Source of the DNA: Nocardioides turkmenicus
GTDB taxonomy: Bacteria > Actinomycetota > Actinomycetes > Propionibacteriales > Nocardioidaceae
Direction: 5' to 3'
Length of the DNA: 64,000 nucleotides
NCBI RefSeq assembly: GCF_011045035.1
Contig: NZ_JAALAA010000002.1
Span: 248,001-312,000, forward strand
The notes under the pieces are model-generated. The model ran no database searches. It was not told the origin of the DNA and worked only from the letters and a program-made list of their open reading frames with translations. The position numbers and the translations under genes are program-made. Below are positions 61,779 through 64,000 of the stretch, one piece after another; the first letter of the stretch is position 1; every line of letters begins with the position of its first letter.

Positions 61779-62244
61779 TCACGAGAGTCTCGGGTCGATC
61801 TGCGTCGTTCCGGTGATTTCACGTCGGACCGTCTCGAAGCCGGCCATCAGCGCGCCAAGTTTGGCACGCCAGGGCACGACTGCCGCACCGGTGGTCACGA
61901 CGTCGCCGACCATCGACAGCCACGGCGGGCATACCGCGAGAACTGCGATATCGCGCCGCTCGCCGAGCCTAAGTGGCCCAATGGGCACCGGCACCGGCAG
62001 CGTCCGCGACGACGCGGTCCACCCGGACACATGCATAACGCCTCTGGCAGGTGTCGGCGCCGACTATCGCTGGCTGGGACGACGGCACCGGGTGAGGGTC
62101 GTCGCGATCCACTGCCCGGGTGAGGCGGTCCTGGCTGTACAGAAACGCTATGGCAACGGGATTGGGTGAGCTGACGAGATTGAAGACGGGCCTCGCTTGC
62201 GCCAGCCCCATCGTCTCCACAAGAAGTAGCCGGGCGGCAGTCAT
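61779..62244 (-). pseudogene. Possible broken small gene coupled to the thioesterase
   Basis: An ATG at 62244 overlaps the thioesterase stop as ATGA, the usual sign of a coupled next gene, and opens a 91-codon frame ending at 61969 (start MTAARLLLVETMGLAQARPV). A different frame on the same strand (62036-61779) reads VVTTGAAVVPWRAKLGALM and MAGFETVRREITG, which also looks protein-like. A single frameshift near 62030 would join them into about 155 residues. No family recognised. The rest of the gap 61747-62240 shows no other gene. Confidence 0.3.
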
Positions 62245-62708
62245 GTGCGCTCGCTAGGCGGGTCGGACCGGTGGATCAGGCAGGTGGTGGTGCCGTGGGC
62301 GACGAGGCGGCCTTCGTCGTCGCGGACCTCTCCCTCGGCGGTTGCCGTGCGGCGGCCTGTATGAATCGTCTTACCGATGGCTGTCAGGCGTCTTCCCTCG
62401 ACGCTGATCGTTCGCGTGTAGTTGACCTTGATCTCGATCGTGGAGTACCCGACGCCCGCCTCCAGGGTTGTATGGACGGCGCACCCCATCACGGAGTCCA
62501 GCAGAGTGGCACAGATGCCGCCGTGCACATCCCCGAGCGGGTTGGCGAAGGCAGGCTGCGTCGTCACCGCGAAGCTGACTAGCCCCTCCTCGAGAGCCTC
62601 AACTTCCATGCCCAGTAGCTGCCCGATGCCTGGGCGCTGGGCAATGGAAGCAGCTCCGGCACGGAGCAGTTCCAGCCCGCTCAACGACGCTTTGGTTGTG
62701 GATGTCAT
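62241..62708 (-). CDS. PaaI-type hotdog thioesterase
   Basis: 155 residues with a single hotdog domain. The family signature is NPLGDVHGGICATLLDSVMG, where Asn, His and Gly set up the thioester site, followed by the dimer strand TIEIKVNYTR. It would hydrolyse an acyl- or aryl-CoA. ATG at 62708 has GGAGG 8 nt upstream. It lies 91 bp after fdxA on the same strand. Confidence 0.88.
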   Translation of the reverse strand: MTSTTKASLSGLELLRAGAASIAQRPGIGQLLGMEVEALEEGLVSFAVTTQPAFANPLGDVHGGICATLLDSVMGCAVHTTLEAGVGYSTIEIKVNYTRTISVEGRRLTAIGKTIHTGRRTATAEGEVRDDEGRLVAHGTTTCLIHRSDPPSERT

Positions 62709-62799
62709 GCGCAAACCTCCAAGTAGAGTGGTTGGTCTATTTCGGGCCACGTGTAGGTCGACCGCCGCTTGACCGCATCCAGGAGAGGGAGCCGAGCGG

Positions 62800-63120
62800 T
62801 CATGAGGTAGCCGGGGGTAGCGTCGCGACGTACTCGGCATCACGGTTGAGCGGACCAAGTTGGCCAGCGCTCCCGGGACTGCCAAGGTCGTCGAAGAATG
62901 TGACGTTGGCGGCGACAAAGGGCTCCCAGTCCTCGGGGACGTCTTCCTCGAAGAAGACGGCCTCCACGGGGCAGACTGGTTCGCAGGCGCCGCAGTCGAC
63001 ACACTCGTCGGGCTGGATGTAGAGCATCCGTTTGCCCTCGTAGATGCAGTCGACTGGGCACTCCTCGACACAGGCGCGGTCTTTGACGTCGACGCAGGGC
63101 TGGGCGATCACATAGGTCAT
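62800..63120 (-). CDS. fdxA: Seven-iron ferredoxin FdxA
   Basis: 106 residues starting MTYVIAQPCVDVKDRACVEE. Cysteines at about 9, 17, 21, 25, 40, 43, 46 and 50 hold one 3Fe-4S and one 4Fe-4S centre, as in mycobacterial FdxA. It passes electrons to partner oxygenases such as P450s. Its ATG overlaps the stop of the upstream reductase gene (ATGA), so the two form an electron-transfer pair. Confidence 0.93.
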   Translation of the reverse strand: MTYVIAQPCVDVKDRACVEECPVDCIYEGKRMLYIQPDECVDCGACEPVCPVEAVFFEEDVPEDWEPFVAANVTFFDDLGSPGSAGQLGPLNRDAEYVATLPPATS

Positions 63121-64000
63121 GACGCGGTGCCTTCCTGGGCGGTGTCGTTGGAGATGGCCACCATGGCCGCGCGGTCGATGACCTTGATTCGGGCTCGGCC
63201 AGATGGTCGGCCCAGGGCACGCTCGTGGGCATCCAGCCGGTACCACCCCTCCCATGTGGTGTGTTGGACTCCTCGGTCCTGGAGGAGCCGTTCGATGCGG
63301 TTCGGGACTCCGATCGGGTCGGTGAGCCGACCCGCGGCGAAGTCCTCGACCAGGCACGCAACCGTCTCGTTGGCGTCCCCCTTGGTGTGCCCGATCAAGC
63401 CGACCGGGCCGCGCTTGATCCAGCCGGTCACGTAGGTGCCGGGTATCGCTTCGCTTGCCGGTGACTGGACCCGGCCGGCCTTGTTCGGGATCGTCGCGGA
63501 GACCTCGTCGAACGGGACGCTGTTGAGGGCTTCGCTGCGATAGCCGACAGCGCGGTAGACGGCGTCCATCTCCCAGGTGGACTGTTGCGGCTCCTCTTCG
63601 GGCGCGCGGCGGAAGGTTCGCAGACCGGCGACGGCCCCGCCGTTGCCGAGGATCTCGACGGGTTCCTCGAAGAAATGCAGGTGGAGCCGGTGCGGCCGGT
63701 CTCCCGGCTCCCGCGATGCCCAGCCCTCGAGTGTCCGGCACACCAAGTCGACTTGCTTGGAGGATCGGCGCAGCGCGACGGCCTCTTCGTCGTACTGGAT
63801 GTCGCGAGGGTCGACGATGACCTCGATGGTCGGGCTGTGGTCTAGTTCGCGAAGTTCCAGGGGGGAGAACTTGGCGTGTGCGGGTCCGCGCCGGCCGAAA
63901 ACGTGGATCGCGCGTGCCTGGTTGGCGCGCAGGCCGGCCTCCACGTTCGCCGGGATCTCCGTGACGAGCAGTTCGTCAGCGGTCTTGGCGAGGATGCGCG
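63117..64000 (-). CDS. fprA: FprA-type ferredoxin/adrenodoxin NADP+ reductase (partial, 5' end outside window)
   Basis: The C-terminal 294 or so residues are visible; the gene continues beyond position 64000. Segments typical of adrenodoxin-reductase-like flavoproteins are HVFGRRGPAHAKFSPLELREL (written shortened: FGRRGPAHAKFSPLEL), DAVYRAVGYRS, and TYVTGWIKRGPVGLIGHTKG (WIKRGPVGLIG binds the FAD end). It moves electrons from NADPH to the coupled fdxA product. The N-terminal FAD motif should lie just past the window edge. Confidence 0.9.
   Translation of the reverse strand, partial: RILAKTADELLVTEIPANVEAGLRANQARAIHVFGRRGPAHAKFSPLELRELDHSPTIEVIVDPRDIQYDEEAVALRRSSKQVDLVCRTLEGWASREPGDRPHRLHLHFFEEPVEILGNGGAVAGLRTFRRAPEEEPQQSTWEMDAVYRAVGYRSEALNSVPFDEVSATIPNKAGRVQSPASEAIPGTYVTGWIKRGPVGLIGHTKGDANETVACLVEDFAAGRLTDPIGVPNRIERLLQDRGVQHTTWEGWYRLDAHERALGRPSGRARIKVIDRAAMVAISNDTAQEGTAS

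Noticed and set aside
1..64000. A biosynthetic gene cluster for an antibiotic or siderophore
   Set aside because: Acyl-CoA enzymes and transporters are abundant, but no PKS, NRPS, terpene or RiPP core gene was seen; the acyl-CoA genes fit steroid breakdown under KstR2.

Overview
The window is GC-rich and densely coded, and it comes from an actinobacterium. Evidence for this includes many GTG starts, many probably leaderless genes (a TANNNT -10 box 6-8 nt before the start codon), a mycothiol-dependent isomerase-family protein, a PGRP amidase with FG-GAP repeats, a YidC2-type insertase and a KstR2-controlled steroid regulon. A steroid-degrading member of the Nocardioidaceae is plausible, but the sequence alone does not fix the genus. 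I saw no rRNA, tRNA or CRISPR array, though I did not do an exhaustive RNA search.

Layout. (1) 1-9.1 kb: a secreted streptogrisin-like protease, two paralogous membrane-anchored proteins of unknown function (1322 and 8270), an IclR regulator divergent from a mycothiol-type isomerase, an ECF41 sigma factor divergent from an AhpD-like gene with mirror-image promoters, and a TetR/MFS pair with three operator copies. (2) 9.1-20.3 kb: a secreted endo/exonuclease/phosphatase protein, two fold-III PLP enzymes, a lactone (alditol) oxidase, an OafA-like acyltransferase with an SGNH domain, an MFS carrier, and a LysR gene between a divergent class A beta-lactamase and a coupled second serine hydrolase. 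(3) 20.3-36.2 kb and 41.4-43.5 kb: the heart of the window, the KstR2 regulon for steroid rings C and D. It includes an Rv3548c-like SDR, echA20, ipdC, fadA6, ipdF, fadE30, an enoyl-CoA hydratase, fadE31-32-33, ipdA, ipdB, kstR2, fadD3, and an outlying SDR plus thiolase. Five KstR2-like sites at four loci tie these together. A GNAT gene and a DUF6412-like/YidC2 pair interrupt the cluster. (4) 36.3-41.4 kb: a PGRP/FG-GAP secreted amidase, a CPA2 antiporter with an RCK domain, and a CopG/RelE-type toxin-antitoxin pair. (5) 43.5-52.8 kb: a secreted protein, a nitroreductase, a YhgE/Pip-MMPL operon with a divergent TetR, and a Ser/Thr kinase. (6) 52.9-64 kb: an accessory-looking end with a chimeric relic (aminoglycoside-phosphotransferase-like fragment joined to a frameshifted serine recombinase), a Tat-exported amidohydrolase, two LysR genes, DoxX/DUF1275 genes, a YtcJ amidohydrolase with a YcaC-like hydrolase, and a PaaI thioesterase followed upstream by fdxA and the 3' part of an FprA-type reductase cut by the window edge.

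How the steroid genes work together: FadD3 makes HIP-CoA. FadE30, a hydratase (probably the one at 28356), IpdF and FadA6 shorten its side chain. IpdC and EchA20 act on the remaining bicyclic CoA ester and open ring D, IpdAB opens ring C, and the FadE31/32/33 set with a thiolase processes the open chain. KstR2 represses the set. The genes for rings A/B and the side chain (hsa, ksh, chs) are not in this window.

The most unusual non-coding feature is a 71-bp palindromic element, present three times, with perfect 17-bp inverted arms and a conserved core. A second repeat family with ends like GGTCGAG...GTGTCGAGACC makes a 129-bp stem-loop after ipdB, and a third GC-rich repeat clusters upstream of ipdC.
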